A DNA stretch of 64,000 nucleotides from Vigna angularis (GCF_016808095.1 NC_068971.1:28665631-28729630), one strand, 5' to 3'; shown: positions 34,820-47,552, numbered from the stretch's first letter. A program made the numbers and translations. Notes: generated by a model from the letters alone, not told the origin.

Positions 34820-36455
34820 TCAAATACGTTTTTTGGCAAAAGCGAAAAGATGATTCTTCTTGTGTCGGGCAAGGCCTGGCAGACCCTCAGTGTCTATGTC
34901 TTGAGGTTTCATCCCTTCGGGCAACTCCCAGTGGAATGAATTAAGAAGATTTGCAGTTATGAGCTCCACTGATGCAATTCCCAGCGATATGCCAGGGCAA
35001 ATTCTACGCCCTGCACCGAACGGAATAAACTCAAAATCATGTCCCTTAAAATCTATCTCACTGTTCAAAAACCTCTCTGGCCAATATTCTTCTGGGTCTT
35101 TCCAAGCTTCAGGGTCCCTCTGAATGGCCCACCCGTTCACATACACTATTGTCTTCGCTTCTATTTCATACCCATCTATGCTGAAACTTCTAATGGCTTC
35201 TCTTGGTACCAGTGGTGTTGGTGCATAAAACCTAAGTGTCTCTTTTATTACTGCCTGCAGATATTCAAGCTTTTCAACATCCTCTTCCTCTATGAACTCC
35301 TTCTTGCCACACGCATTTCGAATTTCTTCTTGGGCTTTCGCCATTGCTCTTGGGTTCTTCATCAATCCGGTCATTACCCACACGGATGTGGCTGCAGTTG
35401 TGTCAGTCCCTGCCACAAGTATGTCCTGTGACAGTCAAGTAGCATTTCTAAGGTTATGTTGTGATTTATAATCCACTTAGTGCATGGATTTGGGTGTCAT
35501 TGAGCATAGTTAAAGACCAAGTAATTCATATTTAGCAGTAACAAAATACAAAAGCGTGAACACATACCAAGATGATAGCTTTGATTTGATCTTGGGTGAG
35601 GTCTATTGACAAGCGACCCTGCTTCTTAAGCTCAAGCAGCACATCGACAATATCCTCGTCTTCATTTTGTTTGACCCTGTTCGGATCTAGGTGGTCGTCA
35701 ATGACTTCTTGGAAGAAAACATCCAAGGCCTTGAAAGTGTTTTCCAGACGGCCAAACAAGCCAGTGAGTTTATCGATCCACCCCAAGAACGGAATGTAAT
35801 CCGAGACAAAGAAAGAAAGGAACATAGCCTGTGAGTCGTTTAGAAGCCCATGGAACCTGCTTCTCTCAGCTCCTTCTTCATCGTACTTTTTCCCAAATGC
35901 AACCCTACAAATGATGCCGCTTGAGACCGACATCATGAGCTCACTCAAGTTGGTTACTTTGGAAGAACGAACATGCCCAGATAAAATTTCCATCATCTGT
36001 TTGACTTCAGATTTTCTCACACTGGAAAAGGTGGAGATCCGTTTGGAGCTGAAGAAATGGACCACACAGATTTTTCTAATTTCTCTCCAGTAGTCGTTGA
36101 AGGGAGAGAAAATCATCTCTTGGCCGTTGTATGAGAGTTTTAGAGGGCCAAGAGAGGGAGGCCTGGTGCAGACATCAATGTCATGGTCTTTGAGGATTTC
36201 CTTGGCTAGTTTTGGAGAGGAAACAACAATGGCTTGCTTGAAGCCTAATTGGAGGGAGAAAAGGGGACCATAGACCTTTGAGAGCTGCTCCAGCTGGATA
36301 TTCAATTTTGAACTATCAATTTGGTGAAGATTGCCAATGAGGGGAAGACCTCTTGGACCCGGTGACCTTGATGGCTTCCGTTTGCCTCTCTGCTTCTTCA
36401 ACAGGATCACTGCCATAACCGAAAGACAAAAGATAATCAACAAAAGTCGCACCAT
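34820..36455 (-). CDS. CYP83: Cytochrome P450, CYP83-like (CYP71 clan)
   Basis: Membrane-anchored heme monooxygenase of the endoplasmic reticulum; the substrate cannot be read from sequence. CYP83 members oxidise aldoximes in Brassicales, while legume relatives are mostly uncharacterised. Two exons on the minus strand: 35568-36455 (296 codons) and 34820-35425 (201 codons plus stop), with a phase-0 GT/AG intron of 142 bp. Product 497 residues, full length for the family. Visible: N-terminal anchor 4-19; basic stop-transfer and hinge (KRKPSRSPGPRGLP, 25-38); YWREIRK in the C-helix; oxygen-binding AGTDTT 301-306; ExxR K-helix E358-R361; PERF 412-415; heme loop FGAGRRICPG 432-441 with Cys439. The start at 36455 places the anchor correctly; a TTG two codons upstream is not needed. 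No frameshift or missing key residue. The family call rests on the RPPSLGPLKLSYNG and intron position; subfamily is unknown. Confidence 0.94.
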
Positions 36456-37600
36456 TTTCAATGAGGCAGAGTTACTTCCAAAATGTCCTGATTTATGGGT
36501 GGTGGTGATATTTCAACGAGGGGACATTAAATAGTATATTTTTCATAGCTAGAGATAATTTTATGAAAGATAACTTATTTTACTATTTTAATATGTCGTA
36601 CTATTTAAGCGTTGAGACTAATAATTTAGATATTTTTTCTTGTGTAATTGTTTGAATGTTTTTATTAGAGAAATCATGATGGGTTTATGAACTCTACGAA
36701 TAGAAAATATTTTAAAAATAATAATAGATTTTAACGACATTATTTTAATTGATTTAAAATTCAAACAATTCTTATTTCATCATTCAAGATATTAATATAT
36801 AATTTTAGTTTTTTTAACTTAAATATATTATTATATAAGTAAAATTAGTTTTAAAATTGATGTTGTTACTATCAGGATCATCATAATATTGACTTTGAAG
36901 GAGACCCAAAAATTCTAGTGCATTGTTTCTGGACAGCTATTTCAGGGTGGCACCGATATCATAATTCAAAGACAAATCTCCTTTGTATACAAATAAATAT
37001 CATTATCTTCTTTAGAACCAGTCTTTTATTAACAACTGCATTTAGCACTACAAATAATTCCGAAATTATATTATTTAAAGGCAATAAATAATTAATCTTT
37101 TTATTATAAATAACATCAAACATAGTTTTATAATTATATTATTTAGAATACATGAAATAACGTACAAATAGTTATAACTTAGTAGTAAATTGATTATAAC
37201 TTTTTAATATTTATTAAATTTAAGATTTTCTTTATTAATACCTTATTTAAAACTAAATACTACGTATTTTTCTTTTTATAAAAATATCGCAATATATTTT
37301 TCAACATTTTTATTCATAATTTATTTTTATTTTTTGTAATTGTAGTGGAATGAAAAGTGTTAAACAAAATGACGAACTAAAAAAAGGTGATTTTTTTTAA
37401 CAAGTGAAATTCAACTTTAACATTTTTGTAATAAAAGAAAATATTATTGTAACATACTTTTGGAGACATGTCATAATAAATGAACATCATGACAAAACTA
37501 AAATTATGTTCAATATGACAGGTCTAAAGAGACATGTAAACTTGTTATCACCATTACATAATTGTCAGAGTTATTTCTCTTATCTTCATTTCACATTCGT
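36456..37600. other. P450 promoter side and AT-rich spacer
   Basis: Immediately upstream of the P450 start, on the gene strand, AATATACTATTTAAT (about 36526-36540) is a possible TATA region. Beyond it the sequence is very AT-rich, with no domain or terminal repeat recognised. Confidence 0.4.
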
Positions 37601-38519
37601 GGCCTCCATTTCTTCCTCTTTTCACGTTTTCTTCATTTTCAATCATTTTTGTTTATCATAATTTTTTTTCTTTTCACTTCAAGTTTTCCCGTCCTTGGCC
37701 TTCGTTCCATCGACGAAGAGTAAGCGAGGGAAAGCACGAGCTTTTGAGAGAAAAATAAGGAATTAGAATCCCTTTCTTCTTTAATTTTTTTTTTGTTTTT
37801 CCCAAATTAAACCCTATAACCGAGAGTGAAAGGAGTTGAGAGGCACGCCCAAACCTTCCTTCACGAGTGAAAACCACACCTAAACCTTCGTTCACGAGCG
37901 AAAATAGTGTGTGAATCGAGAGAGATCGTGTGACGAGGTGAGAAGGGAGAAGGAGCTTGGTAGGAAGCCATCTTAAGTAGGAAAGGAAGGATCGACTAAG
38001 GTATGGGAAGCTAACCTGTTTGTGTGTCATTGGATTTTTTCCTTAATAAAATACGTTGCAACCCATCATGCTGCCATGCTATGTTCGGTATATGTGTTTA
38101 GACTGGCTTTGTCCAGTTTTCACATGCCATGAAGGTTTAGTTCAAATCTTAGGAACTTGATCTTACTTTGCCCGAGTGCACAACTGAATGGATGTCAAAT
38201 AAAAAATTTATGGACTACACTAGTTTTGGTGTTACACGAAAATTTTAATTTTCTTATTTCTTGATTGAGCCATACCTGTTGGTGTATATGGTTTATAAAA
38301 TCATTCTCCTCTTTGAAAACTCTTTTCAATTGAGTCAAGGGTGTTGGTTATAAATTTTAAATCTTAGACCATACTTTTAGGAAAAAAAATTTAGAAACCA
38401 TGTAGAACTATTGAACAAAACCAGACATGTGTTATGCTATTATCCTTGTTACTACTACCACACATTCAGGTGGTCTTACCTTGTTACTCCATCAGGCACA
38501 CCCACCATCGACTGCTTGG
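37600..38519 (+). repeat. Probable LTR fragment, plus orientation
   Basis: The segment has a pyrimidine-rich leader followed by AAGGTATGGGAAGCTAAC (near 38000), much like the donor-like AAGAGGTAAGGGAAGCTTA of the solo LTR at 7912-7930. The words CCTAAACCTTCGTTCACGAG recur within it (37827-37905). Ends and TSD were not found, so this is a weak assignment. Confidence 0.35.
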
Positions 38520-40757
38520 AATCTCCACTAAACCTTGACTCCCATCACCCATCATCAACCATCATCCATATTCACACATCGCCATAGCCATCTTGACACT
38601 TACGGCTACTACCAACACCCTTCCACCGTCTTCATCTCAATCAAATATTCATTCTCATCCTTCTTATCATACATCTCTCCTATTTCCCCTGCATTCAAAC
38701 AAAAACAGAGAAGCCCAAATCAACATCCTGTTCGACTTCACCCATCAACCACCAAAAATCCCAAGGGCCACTCCCATGCAAAGACAGAAAACACAATACA
38801 GAGGAGGCATTCCCAGTCACGGCATTGTGGTGTGGCGGTGTCGCGGCAGCATTGGCGAAGAGCCACGATTCGCGGTAGTGAACCTGGGAAAAGATGAACC
38901 CCATTTGAAGGGGGAAGGTGAAAAGGTAGCATCGGTAGCGGCCTCCAAGGCTGACGGCGGCGAAGCAGAGACGGTCACCGGCATCAACGACGCGGTATCG
39001 GCGGTGGCTCCGACCGGTGGGAGGGGAGAGTCGGCGAAACCATGGCCTGGTGTTTGTTTGTCCACGAGAAAATGGGGGTTCCTGTTTTGTGTTGAAGAAG
39101 AGGAGATGAATTTGGGGTAAGGGCAGCTTTCTTGGCTTCTTTTGTTTGAAGTAGAGACCCTGTTGTGAAGAAGAAGGAAGAAACCTGGTTTCTGATCTGA
39201 GAGAAAAAATGGGCCTTGGACTTGGACCGTACCCCTACAAATTCATATTCATTGCTGCACCTCTATCCTCGTGGCCTCGGACTGTACACACATTCCTGGT
39301 TTTTAATCTTTGCGTCCCTACTCTTACTGAGCTTTTCTTGTTTTGTTGTTGTCTGAATTTTATTTTATGCATTTGTGTTTTTCATCTTTTTGTTGATTAT
39401 GAGTTTTTTTTTACTGCATGTGACCTCTTGTAAGATAACTCCCACCCCTTTGCCTTGTGTTTTATTTTATTAGGCTTGTTTGTCTGCTGTATTCCACTTC
39501 ACACACTCATTTTTCTAATGAAAATATCTAATAAAAATCATAAAAAAATAAAAGATAAAAAGAAAAAGATAAAATTATAAAATTAAAAAATGGTTTTAGG
39601 ACATTTGATACATCTTCGTTTGCAAATAAATAAATAAAATTTTTATTTGTTAGTTTTTTATTATATAGATTACAAAATAACAAAAAAAAATAGCCTTACT
39701 GTTTGTTAATTATTTAGTACCTTTTTAATAACTATAGTATAATTTTAATTTGTTTCAATTTTAGGACTCTTTAAACTTACTTACGCAAATAGTACTTTTA
39801 CTTTATATTTTATAATTTCATTTTAAATACTTATGTAAATAATATTGTAATTTTTATAAATAGTTATGTAAATAATATCATTGTTTCATTTCAAATACTT
39901 AGTAAATATTATTCTTATTTTATATTAAATCCTTACGTATCTATTATTACTATTTTTATTATCTATTTTAAATATTTTTGTAAATACTATTTTCATATTA
40001 TAAAAATTACAAAAAAATGAAAGATAAAAAGTAAAAATTATAAAGCAAAAAATAATTAAATATCGTTCTAATGATATGAGTACTCGTGTGATCGTTCGCA
40101 TTGTTCTAGTGCTTAATACCTTTCCTTCTCCTTTTAAGAGTAATTAAAAATATCTAAATATCACTCTAAAGGTATGAGTACTCGTGTGACCGTCCGCGTC
40201 GTCCTAGTACTCATTACCTTCTTTTTCTCAAAAATATTAAAAAAAGTATAAAATCTTTAAAAACTAAAAACGTCCACATTTTCAAACAACAACAAACAAT
40301 CTTTCAGCCAGAACTACGTGATCCTTGATTCTCCATCAAGAGTGGAGATACGTAGGAGCAAGGCTTGCCCTTGTCAGGTTTACTTCCCAAAAATCCAAAA
40401 TTATCCATAAGCATTTCCAAACAAATTTTCTAAACAATTTCTCAAACAAGCTTTTCAGTTTCCAAAAAGAACTATGTAACCCTGATTTCTCATTTTGAAT
40501 GAGAATACGTAGGAGCAAGGTCTGTTTCTTTAGGGTTTTATTTTTGGGATAGTTAAACATTTTGAAAATTGCATCACATTCGCGTATCTAATTAAAAGTA
40601 CTGTCTTCGGGCAGGCGTAGTAGGGTGCTAATACCTTCCCTACGCGTAACCGACTCCCGAACCTAGAATCCGGTTTTCGCAGACCAAGTCTTTTTCTGTG
40701 GTTTTTTCATAGTTTTTCAGAATAAACTATGGTGGCGTTTCCAAATCTCTTTAATAG
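38520..40757 (-). mobile_element. Second copy of the TAGCACCCTACAACGCC LTR family, minus strand
   Basis: Read on the minus strand from 40757, it follows the order of the 11053 element: GCCACCATAGTTTATTC; GGTTACGCGTAGGGAAGG (about 40640); TAGCACCCTACTACGCC; two blocks with CTCCTACGTATTCTC and CTACGTATCTCC (40490-40520 and 40330-40360); two CGATC/GTCCGC-type units (40070-40230); an AT-rich stretch; then a GC-rich block (38800-39070). The LTR head (TGTCGCAACC...) is missing, and the 3' boundary was not found. Frames in the GC-rich block carry no recognisable domain and are treated as non-coding. Confidence 0.65.
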
Positions 40758-41209
40758 CTAGTGTTTATTCTTCAGCTCATATAGGTATTGTTGGTTTGTA
40801 ATTGTTCAATGGAAAATTATGTTACGAATGAGAAGCATTGATGCTTTGAAGTGATTTTGATGATGATACACTTGAAGACTTGAAGAACTTATATTGTAAA
40901 TGTTAAAAACATTCATTGTAGAAATCATTTGTATAGGAACTATTTTACAATTGGAAGCATTTAGAAAGTTTCCTAAGTTAGTGATTTATTACGTCAATAA
41001 TCGATTAACACAAGGCATAATTGATTATCACAAGCAAAATTACAAAAGGATTTATCGCGGAAATAACCGATTATCAAAGGGGATAATCGATTATCACTGC
41101 AAGTTTTGATATTGTCTAGGGTTTGACAACAATCAATTATCACTAAGAATAATCGAATATCACGTTTTCTAAAAACCCATAATGACCTGAAATAAACGAG
41201 TATCACTTA
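40758..41209 (+). repeat. Copia LTR/leader fragment rich in AATCGATTA-type palindromes
   Basis: The stretch 40990-41200 contains several words of the type ATAATCGATTATCAC, as in the copia LTR at 15366-15687 and in the blocks at 48745-48925 and 50740-51060. It precedes the copia gag remnant at 41210, so it is probably that element's 5' part. No primer-binding site was seen. Confidence 0.45.
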
Positions 41210-41685
41210 TCCCGGAGAAACAATAGCAGATGTGAAAAAGCGCTTCACTCGTATCGTCAACCATCTCACAAGATGGGGTAAGACTTTGATACTAATGAAT
41301 TGAATGTTAAAATCTTAAAGTCTTTGGACAAGTCTTGGTAGCCCAAGGTGATCGCTATCTCAGGGTCACAAAACTTATCCTCAATGTGCATGGAAATTCT
41401 ATTTGGAAAGCTCCGTGAGCATGAGCTTGAGCTCCATAGATTGACTGTTGAAGAAGACCAAGTCAAGAAGAAGACCTTGGCATTTAAAACCGAAGTCTCA
41501 AGAGGAAAAAGCTCAAGAACGAAAGATGATTCTGATGATGAGCACATGAGTCTCATGATCAAAAGATTTGCCAAGTTTATGAGAGCAAAGGGTAAGGACA
41601 AGTTCAGAAAGGAGAAGAAGGATAACCAAGGGTCCTCTTCTAGCTTCAAGTGTTACGGGTGTGGAGAAAGAGGGCATGTCAAGGC
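41210..41685 (+). pseudogene. Ty1/copia gag fragment
   Basis: Plus-strand reading ETIADVKKRFTRIVNHLTRW, then FDTNELNVKILKSLDKSW followed by a stop (41338-41340), then FGKLREHELELHRLTV, an acidic serine-rich segment (DDSDDEHMSLMIKRFAKFM), and the first part of a CCHC knuckle (CYGCGERGHVK, 41650-41682). The sequence breaks off before the last knuckle cysteine and joins unrelated DNA. The gag class resembles the SIRE/Maximus-like copia of legumes (inference). Confidence 0.85.
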
Positions 41686-42839
41686 GATTAAAACAAGTTG
41701 GTTACTAATCAGATTGCAATGCTCCCAATCACTGATCATAAATAAATCATTCATTCCTCTCAACCTCAACCCAACTCGAATCAATCAACTAAGTGGAGAC
41801 TAAAACGAGTTTTCATGACAGCGAATTAAGCAAACGCACACAACAGATTTAATCACTTCTACGCATCACAAATTAGACCACTAAGCAGGAACTCATAAGC
41901 AACGCACACAACAAATTAAATAAAATGTAGATTAACAAGAACATAATCACAATTAAGCTCCAATTATATCATAGGAATATTTTAATCTTCCTAGCTACCA
42001 ACCTAAGGGATTTAAGCTTCCATTACAAAAAATTTCAATACAACAAAACGTTCAACCATAAAACGAAATTCAATGCATAAACCAACTTCAATGCAGAAAC
42101 GAAATTGGAATGGTGAAACAAAAAACGAAGCAATACTGGAAACACAAATTCAGCACAACAAAACGAAAGCGAATGCAATGCAAGACAGGAAACGAAAATG
42201 AATACGAAATGAGCTTCAAACTTAAAAATGAAAACGAAATGAGCAAACAAATTTAGGCAGCAAAAATGATTAAGTGAAGGAAAGCAAACAATCTAAGCAG
42301 TCCAAGACAATAAAACGAAATTAACATTAAACTTCAAATTAATTCTGAAACAGAGATGAACAAGGAGGAAAGAAATGAAAATTCTAAACAATGGAGAGCT
42401 CTCCTCTTTGTCCAAGAAGCCGAAAACGAAAATAACATAGAATAGGAGAGTGCGAAGGGTGGTTGCTGCATGGGCACCAAAACCAAGGTCAGCCCCCTTT
42501 TTGGGCCTTTTCTAATTCACTAAAATTTGGGCCAATGTGTAGTCTGCCCAAAATACACTAAAAACGAAATAAAAAATGAAAAAGAAATATAATGCTGATG
42601 TGGATGAATGAAAATGATGTGACAACCCTCTTAAAATCTCAATTATAAATCCAAAGTTTCCCTTGAAAATAAGAATGGAAATAATTAAGCTCAAGTAATT
42701 CAAATTAATTAAAATAAGAATTACTGGTCAAATTAAGCCCAAATAGCAAAACTGAGGAAATATTGGACAATTAAGCACAACTTATTAATTAAACTTGGTG
42801 CGAAAAGCTAAGTGAATATGATAAAATAATGATTCATCA
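41686..42839. repeat. Probable LTR-derived sequence
   Basis: Repetitive-looking sequence with AAACGAAA-type words. At 42610-42650 TGTGACAACCCTCTTAAAATC resembles an LTR terminus; read on the minus strand it would be the 3' end of the LTR fragment described next. No coding region. Confidence 0.35.
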
Positions 42840-43340
42840 AAGGGACTCTACCAACTTGTGTACTAAGGATGTCTGAACTTGTTTGGATACAAGTTAGAAG
42901 TGTTGTTGTGAATTTATCTACTAGAAATATATAGCTTTTCCTTGTAAAGAAGCTCTTCTAACAACAAACTCTCTCATATATCAATGTTACATACCTGAGA
43001 AGCGTGCATTTCTTTTCTCCCCCTTTTTGCTCCTCTCCACTATTCTTCTCCCTTAGCATCAAACCCTTCGTTGGGATAACCCAACAACCATACATACATT
43101 CGTATTGAAAACCCAACACAAATATTACATGAACAATATGCCCACACATACATAAATCCTTGCCCAACAAGTGCAACATACTACCATACTCATAATAATA
43201 TAAACATATATCAACAAAGATTATTAATCAAAATAACCAAGATCACATATAACTTACAATAATTATCAAACAAAGGTAAACTTCCTCATACCTTTGCCAA
43301 TCCTAGGGCTTTTTCTACACTGTAAAACACCACTAATCTC
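42840..43340 (-). repeat. Minus-strand LTR fragment, inverted relative to 48190-48530
   Basis: On the minus strand it reads GGCAAAGGTATGAGGAAGTT, then TTGTTGGGCAAGGATTTATG, TGTAATATTTGTGTTGGGTT and GTTGGGTTATCCCAACGAAG. The plus strand at 48190-48530 has the same order (CAAGGTATGAGGAAGTTTAG, TTGTTGGGCAACGG, GTTGGGTTATCCCAACAAAG). The two are inverted copies of one LTR family. Confidence 0.75.
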
Positions 43341-43381
43341 TAAGGTTTCTACAATTCTTCCTTTTCTCTCACAAAACCGTG

Positions 43382-43624
43382 TTCTCTCTCTCTCTCCCTC
43401 TCTTTCTCTCCCTCTTCCTCTCTCCCTCTCTCCCTCTCCCCTTCTCTCCCTCTCCCTCTCCCTCTCCCTCTCTCTGTCTCTCCCTCTCCCTCTCCCTCTC
43501 TCTCCCTCTCTCTCTCCCTCCCTCTCTCTCTCTCTCTCTCTCTCCCTCTCCCTCTCCCTCTCCCTCTCTCTCTCTCTCTCTCCCTCTCCCTCTCCCTCTC
43601 CCTCTCCCTCTCTCTCTCTCTCTT
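43382..43624. repeat. CT/CCCTCT-rich microsatellite-minisatellite
   Basis: About 240 bp of almost pure pyrimidine on the plus strand, alternating (CT)n and (CCCTCT)n units. The open frames through it on both strands encode only Leu/Ser/Pro or Arg/Glu repeats and are artefacts of the repeat. Confidence 0.95.
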
Positions 43625-44149
43625 TCGTTCTAGATAGGTTAGAATGTGCAACCTTAGTTTCTCTTTCTCCTTTTTATCTTTTCTTATTCTATTTTTATCT
43701 TTTTAATTAAAATAATATCAACAACCATTAAATCTTTTAATTTTAGATTTATTTTCCTTTCCTTTACTTTTCATACCTCCATAACTTAATTTTTCCACTA
43801 ATTAATGAGGATAAAATGACCTTTTTGCCCTTGGGTCCAATGTACGAATTAAAACCCAAAAGTTTACTTTAACTCTCTTTCTTTCTAGAATTTGGCTCAC
43901 ACCTATTGAATCCTAAATCACCCTGCTACCCTCAATCTAACACATCATATTAGTAACAACACACCACACAAATAATCTAAATAACAACATATGAATCATG
44001 TGCTTCACTTAATCAATAATAACAATAATAATAAACATAATAATTATAATTCTAGAAAACATCTAATAATCCAACACTAATTAACAAACAATAAGGTTCA
44101 AGTCTCATAACCACATTATTCCCTAATTACCACCTTTTAATAGTGTCTT

Positions 44150-44363
44150 ACATTACTATAATGGTTATAGTAGGTAGTTAGCATAGACGCTAATGATTGG
44201 ATAGACCAAGGGTTTATTTTAGAGATGTTAGTGATGACTTCAAGGATCAGGGATCAAGAATCGAGGATTGAGGATCAAGGATCGACGATGGATGATCGAG
44301 GCTCGGGGAGAGAGTAATTGGATATGATTGATTTGTTATGTTTAGAGGATTAGGAATCTTATT
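44150..44363 (+). repeat. LTR fragment, direct copy of 49512-49690
   Basis: ATAGTAGGTAGTTAGCAT, GATAGACCAAGGGTTTAT, GAGATGTTAGTGATGAC and then a run of GATCGAGGATC-type words match the plus strand at 49512-49690 in the same order. It ends where the next element (TGTCATAACC) begins, so it may have been the insertion target. Confidence 0.7.
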
Positions 44364-46620
44364 TGTCATAACCGAGATTGCGACGACCTGTTTTAAAAAG
44401 TAAAACGATTTTGAAAATCAGATTTTGGAGTCGCCACCATAGTTTATTCAAGAAAACTACAAAAAAACCATAAAATAAGACATAGTCTAGGAAACAAGAT
44501 TTTGAGTCTGGGAGTCAGTTACGTGTAGCGAAGGTATTAGCACCCTACAACGCCTATTCAAAAGCAGTACCTTTAATTAAATATACAAAGTTCATCTATT
44601 TTTAAAAATGGTTATTTTTCCCCGAAAATAATAATGCAAGATGACACAATGGAAACATAAATATTTTTTATTTTTAGCAAGCCCGAAAATGATTGACTTT
44701 CCTCCTACGTATTCTCATTCAATATGAGAAATTAGGGATACATAGTTCTTTTGAAAATATGTTTGGAAAATTGTTCGGAAAATTTGTTTGGAAATTATTA
44801 GGAATAATTTTGGATTTTTAGGAAGTGAACCTGACAAGGAGTATCCTTGCTCATACGTATCTCCACTCATGGTGGGGAATCAACAATCACATAGTTCTAG
44901 CAAAGATTGTTTGCTTAAAAGTTGATGTTTTTAGTTTTTGAGGATTTTATATTTTTTTGGTATTTTTGATATGATTGAGAAAAAAAAGATAACAAGTACT
45001 AGGATGATGTGGACGATCGCATGAATACTGATATCATTATTTAATTATTTAGAAGGATTGAGGATATTAAGTATTAGGGTGATGAGAGTATTCAATATTA
45101 GGCTGATGTAGATGGTCGCACGAGTGCTCATACCATTATTTAATTATTTAGATTGAGGCTATTAGGTACTAGACTAATGCAGATGATCACATAAGTACTA
45201 CCATTATTTATTTAGATGAACTAGAGGGTATTAAGTACTAGGTTGATGCAGACCATGGCACGGGTACTTATATCCTTTTTAAAATATTAAAAAAACATTT
45301 TTATTTTATTTTATAACTTTCATTTTTTTATTTTATTTTTATGAAACGATATTTACATAAGCATAAAATAATAACAGATTAAAAGCTTTACTTTAAAAAT
45401 ATATATATTAAACATTAAGTTTTAAAAATTATTTTTTGTAATTTTATAATTTTATTTTATAATTTTATATTTTTTTTAATTTGTATTTTATAATTTTATT
45501 ATTTTATAAGATGTAAACACGAATACACAACGTCATGAGTGTTTAAAACATGCCCTAAAGAAAAATATATTCACCAACATGATAAAAATAAAATAAAATA
45601 AAAGTCCAATAGTAATATAGAGTGAGTATAGGAAAACCAGTGGTATACGAAGCAATACTTGATCCAGGCCCATGAGGGTAGGGGTGCAGAGAACAGGTCC
45701 CCAGTACAAAAAAAGGACTTGGGCTGGCCCAAACCCACTTTCTTCTCAAATCAGAAAGGGTTTTATTTTTTCATCAAAGGATCAGAGAGCTTAGAGTCTC
45801 TTCTTCACTTCCTTCCATGGCAACCCCGACCTCCACCAAACCAGTCCAGCCGTGGCTCTTTCCGGCCGGCCAGAATCATCACCGGCGACTCCTTCTTCGC
45901 TGGAAGTTCCACCAGACACCGTCGTTCCAACTTCTTTCTTTGCCCACGCGAGCCACCACCGGAGCAGGAACGTGCGACCGCTGCTGCTTCTCCTTCAAAT
46001 TTCCAGATCAGAGTGCAACAGAGGAACGTTGCTTCGCCTCTCCAAGTTTTGCTGGAACTTTCTTTAATTTGATGTAAATCTGAGAGAGGATCCCTTTCAT
46101 TTTCTTCTTTAAAGTTTAGTTTCTGATTTGTATTATTGTTGTTTGGAAGTGATTAATTGTGGCTGTTATAGTGGACAATTGTAGAAAATTATTGGCGGGA
46201 TGTGTTGTTTCATGTTTGCGTGAGAAAAAAATTAATGAAAGAAAGAAAATGAATTTTGTTTATGGGAGTTGAAGATGAAGGTATTGTGTTCTGGAATTTG
46301 GGATTTCTTTTGTAAATTTGGTGAAAGAAGATAAAGTTATGATGATGGATGATTGTTGTGTAGAGGTTTGAGAGTTTTAGTTGAAAAGAAGAATGGTAAT
46401 GGGATGAAGATTGGAAGATGAAATTGGAATCATGGAGAATTTGAGGAAAGGTGGTTTTGGAGGAATCATTGAATGGACAAAAAGGAAAACACCTTTTTTG
46501 AGGATTTTGGGTATGGTGGTGTCTACTGAACCTTGAGACCTTGATGGGGAAAAGAGAACACCCAGTGATGGTGCCCCCGCAAGGGATCAGGCCCCCTCTC
46601 TCCTCATTCTTAAAACAAAA
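44364..46620 (+). mobile_element. Third copy of the TAGCACCCTACAACGCC LTR family
   Basis: Begins TGTCATAACCGAGATTGCGACG, matching the head of the 11053 element. TTTTGGAGTCGCCACCATAG, GTTACGTGTAGCGAAGG, TAGCACCCTACAACGCC (44540-44556), two CTCCTACGTATTCTC/CATACGTATCTCC blocks, and four units of the GATGxxGACxATCGCAxGAxTACT type (44995-45265) follow. A GC-rich block with ATGGCAACCCCGACC (45817 onward) corresponds to 13150-13330 of the first copy. The 3' end was not found; 46620 is an estimate, and no TSD could be confirmed. Confidence 0.65.
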
Positions 46621-47032
46621 TAAAACAATTAAAAAATCAGTATCAGATTCATATATGTATAGATGACCTAATCAACACTTTCTCACTCTAAAAACTTAGA
46701 AAATCAGTATCAGATTTATATATTAAATCATAACCTTGCAAATAAAAGTCAAAATCATCAAATGAGATGATCAAGCCGTGAATGTGACTTGAGCGAACCC
46801 TAATGAGTGAATAAAAATGAACAATTTGTTGTACTTTGTGAGTGTAGAGAATGAGAAATGTTGTTGAGAGTGAGAATTGAGTGTTTTGGAAGTTTTGGAG
46901 AATGGAGGATTAGAACTCCTGGGAGTTTATAGAAAGTGTTAGGAGTGAATGGGGTGAGAGAGGTATGAGTGGGTAATAGATAACACCCATTCTTTTTCTA
47001 TTTTCATCAATATTTCATGGAGTGCTAACACT

Positions 47033-47280
47033 ACCACAAAACTGGTCATAGATAACATCTAACAAATAGCGTTTTTTTAAATAAGCGTTATCTATTAGTA
47101 TGCAAAACAATAGATAACGCTTATTAGAAAAAACGTTATCTATAGGTAATTAATATTATTTTTTAATTCATAATTTGAAATAGGCCAATAGATAATGTTT
47201 TTTTAAAATGCTATTTATTTGGACACAACAGATAGCGCTACGTTGGATAAATGTTATCTAATTGACATTTAAAACAAAGT
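47033..47280 (+). mobile_element. CACTA-type terminal fragment
   Basis: CACTACCACAAAACTGG starts the segment and is followed by several direct and inverted copies of ATAGATAACGCTTATT / AACGTTATCTAT. A TIR with subterminal repeats is the signature of CACTA elements. The other end was not found. Confidence 0.5.
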
Positions 47281-47552
47281 TTAAAAGAGGTTTTTAGTTC
47301 CCCATTCGTCTTCGTGCTTCTTTTACGTTAAAACAATGTATTTCGAAGATGATCGTTCAACTTTATGCTTCGTTTCGTTCGCTCAACTTCGTGCTTCATT
47401 ATGTTTTGTTTCGCTCGTTCAGACTGTTTAGACTTTAATTTTCCTGAAAACATTCTTCGTCTTGAATTATACAACATAACAAATTGGTTAGGCCTAAACT
47501 CTCTCTTCAGTATCTTCTTGTCATGATATGCCTTGACTTTGGACTTGTAAAT

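Noticed and set aside
35039..36534. Several plus-strand frames across the P450 gene
   Set aside because: They are antisense shadows of the minus-strand P450 exons, which show all the family motifs.
38535..39120. Frames of 120 and 175 codons in a GC-rich block
   Set aside because: This block corresponds to the GC-rich part of the repeat family read on the opposite strand; no domain or splice pattern supports a gene.
43294..43710. Long open frames of Leu/Ser/Pro (plus) and Arg/Glu (minus) repeats
   Set aside because: They are the translation of a CT-rich microsatellite, which leaves several frames open by composition alone.
45659..46077. Frames of 137 and 86 codons starting with ATGGCAACCCCG
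   Set aside because: They are in the equivalent GC-rich block of the third family copy. The sequence is repeat-derived and no protein family is recognised.
44359..46620. TSD TTATT for the third family copy
   Set aside because: No CA end followed by TTATT could be found downstream, so the right border remains unknown.
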